Below the pieces are notes generated by a model. That model saw nothing but the letters and a program-made list of their open reading frames with translations, searched no databases and was not told the DNA's origin. 64,000 bases of DNA from Eubacterium sp. (lineage in GTDB: Bacteria; Bacillota; Clostridia; Oscillospirales; Acutalibacteraceae), in the NCBI GenBank assembly GCA_017463985.1, contig JAFUEH010000016.1:62001-126000 (forward strand), in the 5' to 3' direction. The translations under genes were made by a program, and so were the position numbers. Shown here piece by piece: positions 1 through 9,589 of the stretch (the first letter of the stretch is position 1; each line of letters opens with the position of its first letter).

Positions 1-2
1 CC

Positions 3-257
3 TATAAAGTAATTGAAGACGAGAAGCAGGGAATGATCCGTGTTACTCTTAAATACGGCGAAAACAAGTCACAGGTTATCACCGGTCTCAGAAGAGTTTC
101 TAAGCCGGGCCTGAGAATCTACAGCAGTGTAGAGGATATGCCGAAGGTCATGAAGGGACTTGGTATCGCGATCGTATCCACTTCAAAAGGTATTATGACA
201 GACAGAGAAGCTCGCAAGCAGAACGTTGGCGGCGAGGTATTAGCATTCGTTTGGTAA
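3..257 (+). CDS. rpsH: 30S ribosomal protein S8, 5'-truncated by window edge
   Basis: This is the 3' part of the gene for S8, a primary 16S rRNA-binding protein of the small subunit. The reading frame is open from base 3 and gives 84 residues; S8 is usually about 130, so roughly the first 45 are outside the window. The family C-terminal signature is visible: the [13 protein letters not shown] stretch, then [13 protein letters not shown] and a final AFVW. It is followed after 15 bases by rplF, as in the Firmicutes spc operon, with the ribosome binding site AAGGAGG of rplF right after the stop codon. Confidence 0.97.
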   Translation, partial: YKVIEDEKQGMIRVTLKYGENKSQVITGLRRVSKPGLRIYSSVEDMPKVMKGLGIAIVSTSKGIMTDREARKQNVGGEVLAFVW

Positions 258-272
258 GGAGGTGCAGTAAGG

Positions 273-815
273 ATGTCACGTATAGGTTTAAAGCCAATCG
301 TTATTCCTGCCGGCGTTGACTTTTCAGTTGACGACAACAACACTGTAACCGTTAAGGGACCAAACGGTACTCTTACGCAGGATGTTCATAAGGACATCAA
401 GGTTAACGTTGACGGCAGCGTAGTTACTTTAGAAAGACCATCTGACGATAAAGAGCACAGAGCCCTTCACGGCCTGTACAGAGCTCTTCTCGCCAACATG
501 GTAACAGGTGTTCATGAGACCTTCAAGAAAACACTGGAGGTTAAGGGCGTCGGTTACAGAGTTCAGGTATCCGGCGACACGCTCACCATGAACCTTGGTT
601 ATTCACATCAGGTGATCATGAAGGCACCTGAGGGAATCAAGATTGAGTGCCCGAACGCTAACACGATCGTGATTAGCGGTGCCAGCAAGCAGGCGGTAGG
701 TCAGTTCGCAGCGCAGGTGCGCGAGAAGAGACCGCCGGAGCCGTATAAGGGCAAGGGTATCAAATACTCAGACGAGCATATCCGCCGTAAGGAAGGCAAA
801 GCAGGTAAGAAATAA
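273..815 (+). CDS. rplF: 50S ribosomal protein L6
   Basis: L6 binds 23S rRNA near the factor-binding site. The 180-residue product has the usual length and two duplicated RNA-binding folds. The family signature PEPYKGKGIKY is seen near the C-terminus and the N-terminus is MSRIGLKPI. The start is supported by AAGGAGG about ten bases upstream. It lies between rpsH and rplR in the standard spc order with short gaps, so it is co-transcribed with them. Confidence 0.98.
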   Translation: MSRIGLKPIVIPAGVDFSVDDNNTVTVKGPNGTLTQDVHKDIKVNVDGSVVTLERPSDDKEHRALHGLYRALLANMVTGVHETFKKTLEVKGVGYRVQVSGDTLTMNLGYSHQVIMKAPEGIKIECPNANTIVISGASKQAVGQFAAQVREKRPPEPYKGKGIKYSDEHIRRKEGKAGKK

Positions 816-833
816 AGGAAGGAGTGAATTACA

Positions 834-1193
834 ATGGTTTCTAGACAGGATTCTAACAAAGCAAGACAGAAGCGTCATATCCGTGTTCGCGGTAAGATCA
901 GCGGTACTGCTGAGTGCCCGAGACTCAATGTATATCGCTCCCTCGCTAACATCTATGCTCAGCTGATTGATGACGAGAACGGTGTAACACTCGCTCAGGC
1001 ATCAACCGTTGAGAAGGAATTTACCGAGTATGGCGGAAATGTTGAGGCAGCGAAAGCTGTTGGTAAGAAATTAGCTGAAAGAGCCGCTGAAAAGGGCATT
1101 AAGGAATGCGTTTTTGACCGCGGCGGTTACGTATATCACGGCAGAGTTGCTGCAGTAGCAGACGGCGCCCGTGAAGGCGGACTTGAGTTCTAA
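834..1193 (+). CDS. rplR: 50S ribosomal protein L18
   Basis: L18 binds 5S rRNA and helps dock it on the large subunit. The product is 119 residues with the usual [13 protein letters not shown]-terminal region, the central [14 protein letters not shown] strand and the C-terminal [12 protein letters not shown] signature. An AAGGAAGGAG ribosome binding site precedes the ATG. Gene order rplF-rplR-rpsE is canonical. Confidence 0.98.
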   Translation: MVSRQDSNKARQKRHIRVRGKISGTAECPRLNVYRSLANIYAQLIDDENGVTLAQASTVEKEFTEYGGNVEAAKAVGKKLAERAAEKGIKECVFDRGGYVYHGRVAAVADGAREGGLEF

Positions 1194-1211
1194 AGAAGGG
1201 AGTATATTGTT

Positions 1212-1718
1212 ATGGTAAATAATAAGATTGACGTATCTTCAATGGAACTTGAAGAAAGAGTGGTTGCCATCAACCGTGTTTCCAAGACCGTAAAGGGTGG
1301 TAGAATTTTCAAATTCTCCGCGCTGGTAGTGGTTGGCGACGGCAACGGCCTTGTTGGCTTCGGTATCGGCAAATCTGGCGAGGTTCCGGACGCTATCCGC
1401 AAGGGCATTGAGGATGCTAAGAAAAACGTAATCAAGGTTTCACTCAGAGGAACGACGATTCCTCACGAGATCAAAGGTAAGTTCGGCGCAGGCGAGGTTA
1501 TTCTGCTGCCCGCTCCGAAGGGTACCGGCGTTATCGCCGGCGGTCCGGTCCGTGCGGTTGTTGAGACCGTCGGTATTAAGGACATCCGTACCAAGGCAAT
1601 CCGTTCCAATAACCCTTGCAACGTTGTCAGAGCTACCATCAACGGCCTGAGCCAGCTCAGAACCGCTGACGAGGTTGCTGCCATCAGAGGCAAGAGTGTT
1701 AAGGAAATCGTAGGTTAA
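1212..1718 (+). CDS. rpsE: 30S ribosomal protein S5
   Basis: S5 contributes to decoding accuracy in the small subunit. The 168-residue protein has the N-terminal double-stranded RNA-binding domain ([20 protein letters not shown], about residues 22-41) and the C-terminal fold with [15 protein letters not shown]. Length is normal. AGAAGGGAG precedes the start. The gene lies 18 bases after rplR and 13 bases before rpmD. Confidence 0.98.
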   Translation: MVNNKIDVSSMELEERVVAINRVSKTVKGGRIFKFSALVVVGDGNGLVGFGIGKSGEVPDAIRKGIEDAKKNVIKVSLRGTTIPHEIKGKFGAGEVILLPAPKGTGVIAGGPVRAVVETVGIKDIRTKAIRSNNPCNVVRATINGLSQLRTADEVAAIRGKSVKEIVG

Positions 1719-1731
1719 GGAGGGGTTTGAC

Positions 1732-1911
1732 ATGGCAGATGTAAAAATCAAGCTTACAAAGAGCTTAATCGGCTGTAAGGATGACCAGATCGCCACAGCC
1801 CACTCACTTGGTCTTCGTAAAATCGGCAATATTACCATTCAGCCTGACAACGCTCAGACACAGGGTAAGATCAAAAAGATCTGTCACCTTGTAACAATTA
1901 TTGAAGAATAA
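1732..1911 (+). CDS. rpmD: 50S ribosomal protein L30
   Basis: This short gene encodes a 59-residue L30. It starts [14 protein letters not shown] and contains the family core SLGLRKIGN and a C-terminal HLVTIIEE, matching the single ferredoxin-like fold of bacterial L30. The ATG lies nine bases after an AAGGAGGGG ribosome binding site that directly follows the rpsE stop codon. Its position between rpsE and rplO is the canonical one. Confidence 0.96.
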   Translation: MADVKIKLTKSLIGCKDDQIATAHSLGLRKIGNITIQPDNAQTQGKIKKICHLVTIIEE

Positions 1912-1925
1912 GGGGGAGACAGAAT

Positions 1926-2369
1926 ATGAAATTACATGAACTTTCTCCTGCAGAGGGCTCAAAGAAGGCTGTTAAGAGAATCGGACGCGGTCCGGGCTCA
2001 GGTCAGGGCAAAACAGCAGGTAAAGGCCAAAAGGGTGCGAAGTCACGTTCCGGCTACAGCAGAAGACCGGGCTTCGAGGGCGGTCAGATGCCCCTTCAGA
2101 GAAGACTTCCCAAGAGAGGCTTTAATAACATCTTTGCTACCGAATATGCAATCGTTAACGTAGCTGCGCTCAATGACAGATTTGAGGATGGCGCCGTTGT
2201 GGATGCAGAAAGCTTGGTAGCAAGCGGTCTCATCAAAAAGACTCTTGACGGTATTAAGGTACTTGGCAAGGGCGAGGTTACTAAGGCTCTCACTGTAAAG
2301 GTCAATGCAATCAGTGAAACAGCAAAGGCAAAGATTGAGGCAGCAGGTGGTACGGTGGAGGTGCTTTAA
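1926..2369 (+). CDS. rplO: 50S ribosomal protein L15
   Basis: L15 is a 23S rRNA-binding protein of the large subunit. The 147-residue product has the Gly/Arg/Lys-rich N-terminal extension ([20 protein letters not shown]) that threads into rRNA and the globular C-terminal domain. The stop codon directly abuts the ATG of secY, and the last codons (GGTGGAGGTG) carry the secY ribosome binding site, so the two genes are probably translationally coupled. Confidence 0.98.
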   Translation: MKLHELSPAEGSKKAVKRIGRGPGSGQGKTAGKGQKGAKSRSGYSRRPGFEGGQMPLQRRLPKRGFNNIFATEYAIVNVAALNDRFEDGAVVDAESLVASGLIKKTLDGIKVLGKGEVTKALTVKVNAISETAKAKIEAAGGTVEVL

Positions 2370-3710
2370 ATGATTCAAACGATTGTTAACGCATTTAAAG
2401 ACAAAGACATCCGTAAAAAGCTCCTGTTCACTGCATTTATCATCCTGATTTTCAGAATCGGCTCTGTTATTCCGGTTCCGTTCCTCAATATTGTGGAGGA
2501 GATCGAGGTTGGCAAAGGCAACAATATTTTAACGTATCTCAGCTTGATGACCGGTAGTGCATTTACTTACGGAACGATTTTCGCAATGTCGATCACACCG
2601 TACATCAACAGCTCCATTATCATGCAGCTCCTCGGAGTTGCCATCCCTGCTCTTGAAAAGCTGCAGAAGGAAGGCGAAGAGGGCAGAAAGAAGATCACCG
2701 CTATTACCAGAGGCTTGACCATCGTGCTCGGCCTGCTGCAATCACTGGCATACTTCTTCTTCCTGCGTGCAAACGGCTATCTTATGACGCCGGCCACAGG
2801 TGAGTATAACACCTTTGAGCAGGTATTCCAGGCCGTTGTTATCATCGCTGTCCTGACCGGCGGTACCGCCGTGATCATGTGGCTTGGTGAGCAGATTACA
2901 AAAGAGGGCATCGGTAACGGTATCTCGATTATCCTGTTCGCAGGTATCGTATCCCGTTTCCCGACCCTGATTACCCAGCTCTTCAGATATCTGGAGACCG
3001 GCAGAACGGTTTACAAGGTTCTTGTTCCGGTTGTATGCGTGATCTTCCTGCTGATGATTGCGTATATCGTTCTGCTGGACAATGCAGAAAGAAGAGTGCC
3101 GATCCAGTACGCAAAGCGTGTGGTAGGCAGAAAAATGTATGGCGGTCAGAGCACGCACATGCCGATCAAGATCAACATGAGCGGCGTTCTCCCGATCATC
3201 TTCGCATCCTCCATTCTTTCACTCCCTGCTACTGTGCAGATGTTCTTAAAGAATCAGCCGGCAGAAGGCACCTTCTGGGCAAAGTTCTTTGACGCATTCC
3301 AGAGTGATTCCTGGTGGTATGCAGGAATGTATTTCATTCTTATCATTTTCTTTGCTTATTTCTACAGTACGATTCAGTACAATCCGATTGAAATGGCAAA
3401 TAACCTTCGTAAACAGAACGGCGCCATCCCCGGTATCCGTCCGGGCAGACCGACCTCAGATTATCTGATGAAGATCATCTCCAGGCTCGTGCTGATCGGT
3501 GCGCTGATGATTTCAGTCGTAGCGCTGTTCCCGATTGTTTACTCCATTATCTGTGAAGCCGCGATCAAGCCGCTTGGCGACTCTGACGGCGGTATGACGA
3601 TCAGCCTCGGCGGTACCTCCCTGATCATCTTGGTAGGTGTTGCGCTCGAGACGGTACGTCAGCTCGAATCGCAGATGATGATGCGTCATTACAAGGGCTT
3701 CCTTGACTAA
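2370..3710 (+). CDS. secY: Preprotein translocase subunit SecY
   Basis: SecY is the channel of the SecYEG general secretion pore in the cytoplasmic membrane. The 446-residue protein has about ten hydrophobic segments. Family landmarks include RIGSVIPVPF after the first helix, a plug-like region with LMTGSAFTYGTIFA, and GNGISIILFAGIV in the middle. The loop IRPGRPTSDYL corresponds to the cytoplasmic region that contacts SecA and the ribosome. Length is typical. It starts immediately after rplO without a gap and is followed by adk and map, the usual Firmicutes arrangement. Confidence 0.98.
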   Translation: MIQTIVNAFKDKDIRKKLLFTAFIILIFRIGSVIPVPFLNIVEEIEVGKGNNILTYLSLMTGSAFTYGTIFAMSITPYINSSIIMQLLGVAIPALEKLQKEGEEGRKKITAITRGLTIVLGLLQSLAYFFFLRANGYLMTPATGEYNTFEQVFQAVVIIAVLTGGTAVIMWLGEQITKEGIGNGISIILFAGIVSRFPTLITQLFRYLETGRTVYKVLVPVVCVIFLLMIAYIVLLDNAERRVPIQYAKRVVGRKMYGGQSTHMPIKINMSGVLPIIFASSILSLPATVQMFLKNQPAEGTFWAKFFDAFQSDSWWYAGMYFILIIFFAYFYSTIQYNPIEMANNLRKQNGAIPGIRPGRPTSDYLMKIISRLVLIGALMISVVALFPIVYSIICEAAIKPLGDSDGGMTISLGGTSLIILVGVALETVRQLESQMMMRHYKGFLD

Positions 3711-3731
3711 TCCAAGCAGAAAGGAATATTT

Positions 3732-4364
3732 ATGAAGCTTATTCTTTTAGGTGCTCCGGGTGCCGGTAAAGGCACTCAGGCAGAAAAGATTTGTGACAAA
3801 TACGGTATTCCTGCAATCTCAACCGGTAACATCATTCGTGCCGCTCTCAAGAACGGCACGGAGATGGGGCTGAAGGCAAAATCCTATATGGAAGCCGGTC
3901 AGCTCGTACCGGATGAGGTTGTGATCGGAATTATCAAGGACAGACTGGTTGAAAGTGACTGCGAAAACGGATTTATTCTTGACGGCTTTCCGCGGACGAT
4001 CCCTCAGGCCGAAGCGCTTGAGAGCATGGGCGTCGCCATCGATAAGGTGGTCGACATCGAGGTTCCCGACGAAAAGATCACGGCGAGAATGTCCGGCCGC
4101 AGAGTGTGCGCCAAGTGCGGTGCGTCTTATCATTTGCTGTATAAGCTTCCTAAGACGGCAGGCATTTGCGATGCATGCGGCGGCGAACTTGTTCAGCGCA
4201 AGGACGATGCTCCCGAAACCGTACAGGCTCGTTTGGCAGAATACCACGAGATGACGGAGCCTCTGAAGGACTTTTATGCAAAGCTTGGCAAGCTCAAGAT
4301 TGTACACGGTCAGGAAGAGGTTGCGGACACAACTAAGCTCGTTTTTGCAGCGTTGGAGGATTAA
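3732..4364 (+). CDS. adk: Adenylate kinase (zinc-binding LID type)
   Basis: The enzyme converts ATP + AMP to 2 ADP in the cytoplasm. The 210-residue protein has the P-loop GAPGAGKGTQA at residues 7-17, the AMP-binding FPRT motif (GFPRTIPQA) and the LID domain. The LID carries four cysteines in two pairs (CAKC and CDAC), the structural zinc site of many Gram-positive adenylate kinases. An AGAAAGGAA ribosome binding site precedes the ATG. map follows after one base, so translation is probably coupled. Confidence 0.97.
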   Translation: MKLILLGAPGAGKGTQAEKICDKYGIPAISTGNIIRAALKNGTEMGLKAKSYMEAGQLVPDEVVIGIIKDRLVESDCENGFILDGFPRTIPQAEALESMGVAIDKVVDIEVPDEKITARMSGRRVCAKCGASYHLLYKLPKTAGICDACGGELVQRKDDAPETVQARLAEYHEMTEPLKDFYAKLGKLKIVHGQEEVADTTKLVFAALED

Positions 4365-4365
4365 C

Positions 4366-5115
4366 ATGATAGTGCTTAAAAGCGGCAGAGAGCTCGAACT
4401 GATGAAAGAGGCGTGCGAGATTTCTGCGCAGGCTCTAATGGTGGCAGGGGAGGCCGTTCGCCCCGGCATTTCCACCTGGGAAATTGATAAAATCGCTAAG
4501 GATTATATTATTAAGTGCGGCGCTAAGCCGAACTTCCTCGGCTATGGCGGATTTCCTGCTACCGCATGTATTTCCATAAATGATGAAGTGATCCACGGTA
4601 TACCCAGCAAAAAGCGCATCATTCAAGAGGGCGATATTGTTTCGATCGACCTCGGTGCGGTAAAGAACGGCTATAACGGCGATAACGCTGCCACATTTAT
4701 CTGCGGGTCTTGCTCACCCGAGGTAAAGCGGCTGGTGGATACTACCAGAGAGGCCCTGGCAAAGGGCATCGAAGCGGCAGTACCCGGTGGCAGGATCGGT
4801 GATATCGGCAACGCCGTTCAGACCTACTGCGAGGAGCGCGGCTTCTCCGTAGTCAGGGATTTTGTTGGCCACGGCGTGGGCACGAAGCTTCATGAAGAAC
4901 CGAGTGTACCGAACTTCGGACACGCAGGACGCGGTATCCGACTATTACCCGGAATGACATTGGCAATTGAACCGATGATTAATCTGGGAACCTATAAGGT
5001 GAAAACGCTTCCGGACGGTTGGACCGTTAAAACGGCAGATGGCAAGGCGTCCGCTCATTTTGAGAACACCATTGCGATCACAAATAACGGCCCCGTCATT
5101 TTGACAAAAGCGTAA
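4366..5115 (+). CDS. map: Methionine aminopeptidase, type I
   Basis: This metalloprotease removes the initiator methionine from new proteins. The 249-residue protein starts MIVLKSGRELELMKEA. The five metal ligands of the family can be placed: Asp in SIDLGAVKNGY and in GYNGDNA, His in FVGHGVG, Glu in IEPMI and Glu in HFENT. An open frame continues upstream, but the ATG at 4366, one base after the adk stop, matches the family N-terminus. Length is usual for the short bacterial type Ia enzyme. Confidence 0.96.
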   Translation: MIVLKSGRELELMKEACEISAQALMVAGEAVRPGISTWEIDKIAKDYIIKCGAKPNFLGYGGFPATACISINDEVIHGIPSKKRIIQEGDIVSIDLGAVKNGYNGDNAATFICGSCSPEVKRLVDTTREALAKGIEAAVPGGRIGDIGNAVQTYCEERGFSVVRDFVGHGVGTKLHEEPSVPNFGHAGRGIRLLPGMTLAIEPMINLGTYKVKTLPDGWTVKTADGKASAHFENTIAITNNGPVILTKA

Positions 5116-5236
5116 GCAAGTAATTACTTGTTATCAATTGCAGGTGATTACACCGTAATGTGATTCCAGTTAATCGAATAGGCCGGCGGGCTTATTCCTA
5201 AACATCAACTCAACAAATACGTAAAGAGGTTTTTAG

Positions 5237-5455
5237 ATGTCTAAGTCAGATATGATAGAAGTTGAAGGTACAGTGGTAGAGGCATTACCTAACACTACCT
5301 TTAAGGTATCGCTTCAGAATGGCCACATCATTACAGCTCATATCAGCGGCAAGCTGCGAATGAACAATATCCGCATCCTTCCCGGTGATAAGGTAACAAT
5401 GGAAATGTCACCGTACGACCTGTCAAAGGGACGTATCACGTGGCGCAGTAAATAA
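5237..5455 (+). CDS. infA: Translation initiation factor IF-1
   Basis: IF-1 binds the A site of the 30S subunit during initiation. The 72-residue OB-fold protein begins [19 protein letters not shown] and ends with [12 protein letters not shown], both family-specific. GTAAAGAGG precedes the start. The 121-base gap before it (5116-5236) is longer than other gaps in this operon and contains a small palindrome, AAGTAATTACTT. I see no convincing promoter or the KOW-domain gene that some Clostridia have here. Confidence 0.97.
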   Translation: MSKSDMIEVEGTVVEALPNTTFKVSLQNGHIITAHISGKLRMNNIRILPGDKVTMEMSPYDLSKGRITWRSK

Positions 5456-5469
5456 AGGAGGATATTCAA

Positions 5470-5583
5470 ATGAAAGTCAGACCTTCTGTAAAGAAAATTT
5501 GCGAAAAGTGCAAAGTAATCAAGCGCAATGGAAAAGTAATGGTTATCTGTGAAAATCCAAAGCACAAGCAGCGTCAGGGCTAA
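5470..5583 (+). CDS. rpmJ: 50S ribosomal protein L36
   Basis: A 37-residue gene encoding L36, which sits at the base of the L7/L12 stalk. It is the zinc-binding form: Cys11, Cys14, Cys27 and His32 are all present. The sequence starts [15 protein letters not shown] and ends KHKQRQG. The start is 14 bases after the infA stop with AAAGGAGG upstream. This is the canonical infA-rpmJ-rpsM position. Confidence 0.97.
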   Translation: MKVRPSVKKICEKCKVIKRNGKVMVICENPKHKQRQG

Positions 5584-5614
5584 GCCTTGAATAATAATCG
5601 GAGGTAATTAAAAT

Positions 5615-5983
5615 ATGGCACGTATTTCAGGTGTTGATTTACCTAATGACAAAAGAGTAGAAATCGGTCTTACCTATATTTACGGTATCGGTCGTACAAC
5701 TGCTACTAAAATTATCGAAGCGACAGGCGTTGATCCTGACACCCGTTGCAGAGATTTATCAGAGGACGATGTCAGAAAGCTCAGCGACTATATCACCCAC
5801 AACCTGACCGTTGAAGGTGACCTGAGAAGAAATGTAGCGTTCGATATTAAGAGACTGATCGAAATCGGCAGCTACAGAGGCATCCGTCACAGAAAGGGTC
5901 TTCCGGTAAGAGGCCAGACCTCTAAGAACAATGCCAGAACCCGTAAAGGTCCTAAGAAGACTATCGCTAACAAGAAGAAGTAA
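5615..5983 (+). CDS. rpsM: 30S ribosomal protein S13
   Basis: S13 lies in the head of the small subunit and contacts the P-site tRNA. The 122-residue protein starts [20 protein letters not shown], has the helix-two-turn-helix region [11 protein letters not shown] and the strongly conserved [17 protein letters not shown] signature. The C-terminus is a lysine-rich tail. CGGAGG precedes the ATG. Confidence 0.98.
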   Translation: MARISGVDLPNDKRVEIGLTYIYGIGRTTATKIIEATGVDPDTRCRDLSEDDVRKLSDYITHNLTVEGDLRRNVAFDIKRLIEIGSYRGIRHRKGLPVRGQTSKNNARTRKGPKKTIANKKK

Positions 5984-6000
5984 AGTAGGAGGAAACACGT

Positions 6001-6396
6001 ATGGCAGCAAAAAAGACTACTTCCACTCGTAAAAGACGTGAGAAGAAGAATATTGAGCGCGGTGTTGCTCATATTCAGTCAACCTTCAACAATACTATCG
6101 TAACAATTACCGATACCAACGGTAACGCTGTATCATGGGCGTCCGCCGGCGAAATGGGCTTCAGAGGTTCCAAAAAGTCCACGCCGTTTGCAGCGCAGAC
6201 TGCCGCTGAAACAGCAGCAAAAATTGCTACCGATCACGGTATGAAGACGGTTGAAGTTTATGTTAAGGGTCCCGGAGCAGGACGTGAGTCTGCAGTAAGA
6301 GCACTTCAGTCTGCAGGTCTTGACGTAACGCTCATTAAGGACGTTACTCCTATCCCGCACAACGGTTGTCGTCCGCCAAAGAGACGCCGTGTATAA
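6001..6396 (+). CDS. rpsK: 30S ribosomal protein S11
   Basis: S11 forms part of the platform of the small subunit next to the Shine-Dalgarno helix. The product is 131 residues, starts with a basic [17 protein letters not shown] extension and contains the family features [24 protein letters not shown] and the terminal [12 protein letters not shown]. It lies 17 bases after rpsM with AGTAGGAGG upstream. Confidence 0.98.
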   Translation: MAAKKTTSTRKRREKKNIERGVAHIQSTFNNTIVTITDTNGNAVSWASAGEMGFRGSKKSTPFAAQTAAETAAKIATDHGMKTVEVYVKGPGAGRESAVRALQSAGLDVTLIKDVTPIPHNGCRPPKRRRV

Positions 6397-6416
6397 TAAT
6401 TTAGGAGGAATTTGAT

Positions 6417-7016
6417 ATGGCAATTAACAGACAGCCGGTTGCAAGAAGATGTAAGAAATACGATATTTCTCCTGCCGTTTTAGGCTATGCCGGCAAGGAT
6501 ACATGGAGAAATCAAAATAACAACCGCAGAAGAAAGGCAAGTGAATATTCCCTTCAGCTGAATGAAAAGCAGAAGGTAAAGTTTATCTATGGCATTCTTG
6601 AGAAGCAGTCACGCCGCATCTATGAAGAGGCTGACCGTATGCCCGGCGTAACCGGTGAAAATATGGTAATGCTTCTGGAAACCCGCCTGGATAATGTTGT
6701 ATATCGTCTTGGCCTTTGCCAGACAAGAAAGCAGGGTCGTCAGTTAGTATCTCACGCCCACTTCCTTGTAAACGGCAAGAAGGTAAACATCCCTTCCTAT
6801 CGCGTTAAGGTTGGCGACGTTATCTCTGTTCGTAATAAGAGCACGGATATTGCAATCTTCAAGTCCGTCAAAGAGGAAGGTCCTACTCAGGTAATTCCGA
6901 AGTGGCTTGAATTCAATCAGGAAAATCTTTCCGGTAAGGTAATCGCCCTTCCGACCTCAGAGGATCTTGATTACGACTTACAATACAATCTTATTGTTGA
7001 GTTCTATTCTAAATAA
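6417..7016 (+). CDS. rpsD: 30S ribosomal protein S4 (zinc-free type)
   Basis: S4 nucleates assembly of the small subunit body. The 199-residue protein has the S4 RNA-binding domain around residues 85-150 (LETRLDNVVYRLGLC, then VNGKKVNIPSYRVKVGD). The N-terminal region has only one cysteine, so it is the zinc-independent form common in Clostridia rather than the four-Cys type. TAGGAGG precedes the ATG. In many bacteria S4 represses its own operon; nothing here shows that directly. Confidence 0.97.
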   Translation: MAINRQPVARRCKKYDISPAVLGYAGKDTWRNQNNNRRRKASEYSLQLNEKQKVKFIYGILEKQSRRIYEEADRMPGVTGENMVMLLETRLDNVVYRLGLCQTRKQGRQLVSHAHFLVNGKKVNIPSYRVKVGDVISVRNKSTDIAIFKSVKEEGPTQVIPKWLEFNQENLSGKVIALPTSEDLDYDLQYNLIVEFYSK

Positions 7017-7083
7017 TAGCTTAATTCACATCTTATTAACTGTTATTATTAGACACAACAAACAAAGTTTAGGAGGCTTTTAG

Positions 7084-8040
7084 ATGATAGAAATTGATAA
7101 GCCTAATATCGAAATAGTGGATTTATCTACTCAGGGAAGCAGAAGCGTAGGCAGGTTTGTTGTTGAGCCGCTCGAAAGAGGCTTTGGCACAACGCTCGGC
7201 AACTCTATGAGAAGAGTGCTCCTCTCCTCGCTGCCGGGCTATGCAATCACTTCCGTTAAGATTGACGGTGTTTTACACGAATTTTCCACCATTCCTCACG
7301 TGAAGGAGGACGTTACCGAGATCGTTCTGAATCTTAAAAACGTAATCCTTAAAATCCACGATGAGAATCCGAAAACGCTCTATATCGAAGCCAGCGGCGA
7401 GGGCGAAATCACCGCAGGCGACATCAAGCATGATGCCGACGTAGAGATTTTAAATCCGGAGCTTCACTTGGCTTACCTCGATGAGGGCGCCAATGTAGTC
7501 ATGGAACTCACCGCCGACAGCGGCAGAGGCTATGTACCCTGCGACAGAAATAAGCAGCTCATGGATCTCCCGATCGGCACGATCGCGATTGACTCGATTT
7601 ACACTCCGGTGCTGAAGGTTAATTATACGGTCGAAAATACGCGTGTAGGGCAGCAAACTGACCTTGACAAGCTTGTATTGGATGTTGAGACTGACGGAAC
7701 GATTCCGGCAGATGAGGCAGCTTCACTGGCTGCTAAGATCCTCAACGAGCATCTCAACCTTTTTGTAAATCTCTCTGAAGAGATGAGCAACGCCGAAATC
7801 ATGGTTGAAAAGGATGATGACGGCAAGGAAAAGGTGCTTGAGATGACCATTGAAGAGCTTGACCTTTCTGTTCGCTCCTTCAACTGCTTGAAGAGAGCCG
7901 GTATAAATACAGTTGAGGATTTGATTGGCAAATCCGAAGAAGATATGATGAAGGTAAGAAACCTTGGCCGTAAGTCGCTTGACGAGGTTGTTGGCAAGCT
8001 CGCGGCACTCGGTTTCAAACTCGCTAAGGAAGAGGATTAA
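7084..8040 (+). CDS. rpoA: RNA polymerase alpha subunit
   Basis: Alpha dimerises to start RNA polymerase assembly and its C-terminal domain contacts UP elements and activators. The 318-residue protein has the dimerisation domain ([19 protein letters not shown], about residues 29-47) and, after a linker, the helix-hairpin-helix C-terminal domain ([17 protein letters not shown] to [11 protein letters not shown], about residues 258-308). A TTAGGAGG site precedes the ATG. The 67-base gap after rpsD is AT-rich; no clear promoter was seen. Confidence 0.98.
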   Translation: MIEIDKPNIEIVDLSTQGSRSVGRFVVEPLERGFGTTLGNSMRRVLLSSLPGYAITSVKIDGVLHEFSTIPHVKEDVTEIVLNLKNVILKIHDENPKTLYIEASGEGEITAGDIKHDADVEILNPELHLAYLDEGANVVMELTADSGRGYVPCDRNKQLMDLPIGTIAIDSIYTPVLKVNYTVENTRVGQQTDLDKLVLDVETDGTIPADEAASLAAKILNEHLNLFVNLSEEMSNAEIMVEKDDDGKEKVLEMTIEELDLSVRSFNCLKRAGINTVEDLIGKSEEDMMKVRNLGRKSLDEVVGKLAALGFKLAKEED

Positions 8041-8055
8041 AAGGAGGTACTTTCT

Positions 8056-8403
8056 ATGCCTGGTAGCAGAAAATTGGGCAGACCCACAGACCAGAGAAGG
8101 GCTATGCTCAGAGGACTCGTTACTTATCTTTTAGAGAACGGCAAGATTGAAACAACCGTTACAAGAGCAAAGGAAGTTCGCGCTATGGCTGAGAGAATGA
8201 TCACTCTCGGTAAGAACGATACTCTTCATTCAAGAAGACAGGTGCTTTCTTATGTGACTAAGGAAGACGTTGTGAAGAAGCTTTTTGATGAAATTGCTCC
8301 GAAGTATGAAGATAGAAACGGCGGCTACACCCGCATTATCAAGACCGGTCCACGTCGCGGCGACGCAGCTGAGATGTGTATTATCGAGCTTGTAGACGAC
8401 TAA
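8056..8403 (+). CDS. rplQ: 50S ribosomal protein L17
   Basis: L17 is the last gene of the cluster. The 115-residue product starts [20 protein letters not shown] and has the conserved [13 protein letters not shown] and [18 protein letters not shown] blocks. AAGGAGG lies nine bases upstream. A hairpin terminator begins seven bases after the stop, ending the long ribosomal transcript. Confidence 0.98.
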   Translation: MPGSRKLGRPTDQRRAMLRGLVTYLLENGKIETTVTRAKEVRAMAERMITLGKNDTLHSRRQVLSYVTKEDVVKKLFDEIAPKYEDRNGGYTRIIKTGPRRGDAAEMCIIELVDD

Positions 8404-8409
8404 TGAAAA

Positions 8410-8445
8410 AGCACCTAAGCGTATTGCGCGCTTAGGTGCTATTTT
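8410..8445. terminator. Bidirectional terminator between rplQ and the XRE regulator
   Basis: A 12-base-pair perfect stem (AGCACCTAAGCG with CGCTTAGGTGCT) and a 7-base loop lies between convergent genes. On the minus strand it is followed by TTTTTCA, a better U-tract than on the plus strand (ATTTTGA). It probably ends both transcripts. Confidence 0.9.
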
Positions 8446-8449
8446 GAAT

Positions 8450-9478
8450 TTAAGACATTAACTTTTTAAGCCGTTCGATTTCTCGCCGGTGTATGTCAAG
8501 GCCTTCGCCTTCCACTTCCTTCCAGTCGCTTTGCATAATGGAGATGATTTGCTCGTGCATCGCGATGGCGGCGGCAAAATCCCCACGGATTTCATAAATC
8601 TGTGCCAACGCCTCCTCTGTGTCCACAAAGCGCGGCTTTTGGCGCAGAGGCATTTCCCGGTGATAGTATTCAATCGCTTCTTCGTAGCTGCACTGCTTTG
8701 CCATTTCGTTGGCGTAGGCGAACAGCGCGAATTCATTTTCTGGCTCAAGCGCCAGCATGTTATCCAACCATGTTTGCGCCTTTGCGTGATGGCCCTTAGC
8801 GCGTTCAATCTGACTTTTCAGCAGTTCGTAGTGATAGGTGTGCTTGAGGTGTTTAATGGTTTCGGCGACATCGGCTGCTTCCTCCAGTCTGCCGTCGGCA
8901 ACTAAGAGGTCGCTCAGCCACAGGTAAGCGAAAAAATTATCCGGATGTTGTTTTAGAAATGCGTAGTAAAAGGCAATCAAACGGTGATGGTTGACGCCAT
9001 GCCAGTCTTGATAAACGCCGCGTTCCGCATCAAACAGCGCATTGTGGGCGTCCTTAGTGTCCGGATTGTCCATTAGCGCACGGCGTGCCAGTGGCGAGGC
9101 CAGCTGATGATATTCGTCAGCACGCTTGTTATAGAGCTGTGCCAGCAGCAATTCCGCTTTTGGGCGGGTCGTTTCTTCGTTGCATTTTTTTATTAGATAC
9201 TTTTCTGACTGCGAAAATTCGGATTCGGAAAGAAAACGGACGTCGTACAGCATATTGTCAATCCGTTCAAACCGCGCTTCATCAGAGAGCGTAAATAATT
9301 CATCAATCGTTACGCCAAGCAGTACTGAAATTTCGGGTAGCAGCGTGACATCGGGCAGTGTGGTGCCGGTTTCCCATTTAGAGACCGCCTGCGGCGAAAT
9401 GCTGAGTTTTTCCGCCAACTGCTCCTGCGTCATATTATTCAGATGTCTTAAATTTTTGATATTGTTTCCTATATTCAT
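8450..9478 (-). CDS. XRE-family transcriptional regulator with TPR region
   Basis: A 342-residue cytoplasmic protein with an N-terminal XRE helix-turn-helix (about residues 3-60; MTQEQLAEKLSISPQAVSKW is the typical recognition region). A long alpha-helical C-terminal part looks like tetratricopeptide repeats (for example RALMDNPDTKDAHNALFDAE and AKAQTWLDNMLALEPENEFA). Such HTH-TPR proteins in Firmicutes often sense peptides or act as single-gene regulators; the target here is unknown. GGAGGAAAG lies upstream of the ATG, and a TTGCGC-N17-TATAAT promoter sits between it and the divergent purE. Confidence 0.88.
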   Translation of the reverse strand: MNIGNNIKNLRHLNNMTQEQLAEKLSISPQAVSKWETGTTLPDVTLLPEISVLLGVTIDELFTLSDEARFERIDNMLYDVRFLSESEFSQSEKYLIKKCNEETTRPKAELLLAQLYNKRADEYHQLASPLARRALMDNPDTKDAHNALFDAERGVYQDWHGVNHHRLIAFYYAFLKQHPDNFFAYLWLSDLLVADGRLEEAADVAETIKHLKHTYHYELLKSQIERAKGHHAKAQTWLDNMLALEPENEFALFAYANEMAKQCSYEEAIEYYHREMPLRQKPRFVDTEEALAQIYEIRGDFAAAIAMHEQIISIMQSDWKEVEGEGLDIHRREIERLKKLMS

Positions 9479-9500
9479 GTAGCTTTCCTCCTTCGGTTAT

Positions 9501-9529
9501 ATTATAAGGCTGAACAGGAGGAAGCGCAA
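9501..9529 (-). promoter_or_regulatory. Promoter of the XRE/TPR regulator gene
   Basis: On the minus strand, -35 TTGCGC (9529-9524), a 17-base spacer and a perfect -10 TATAAT (9506-9501) lie just upstream of the regulator's ribosome binding site. Confidence 0.65.
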
Positions 9530-9589
9530 TAACCGTGCAGTTAATCATAATTCTCATTTTAGTTGAATTATTTTTATAGATTATTCCTA

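Noticed and set aside
5116-5236. Promoter or extra small gene between map and infA
   Set aside because: No -35/-10 pair with proper spacing and no coding potential resembling a KOW-domain protein were found.
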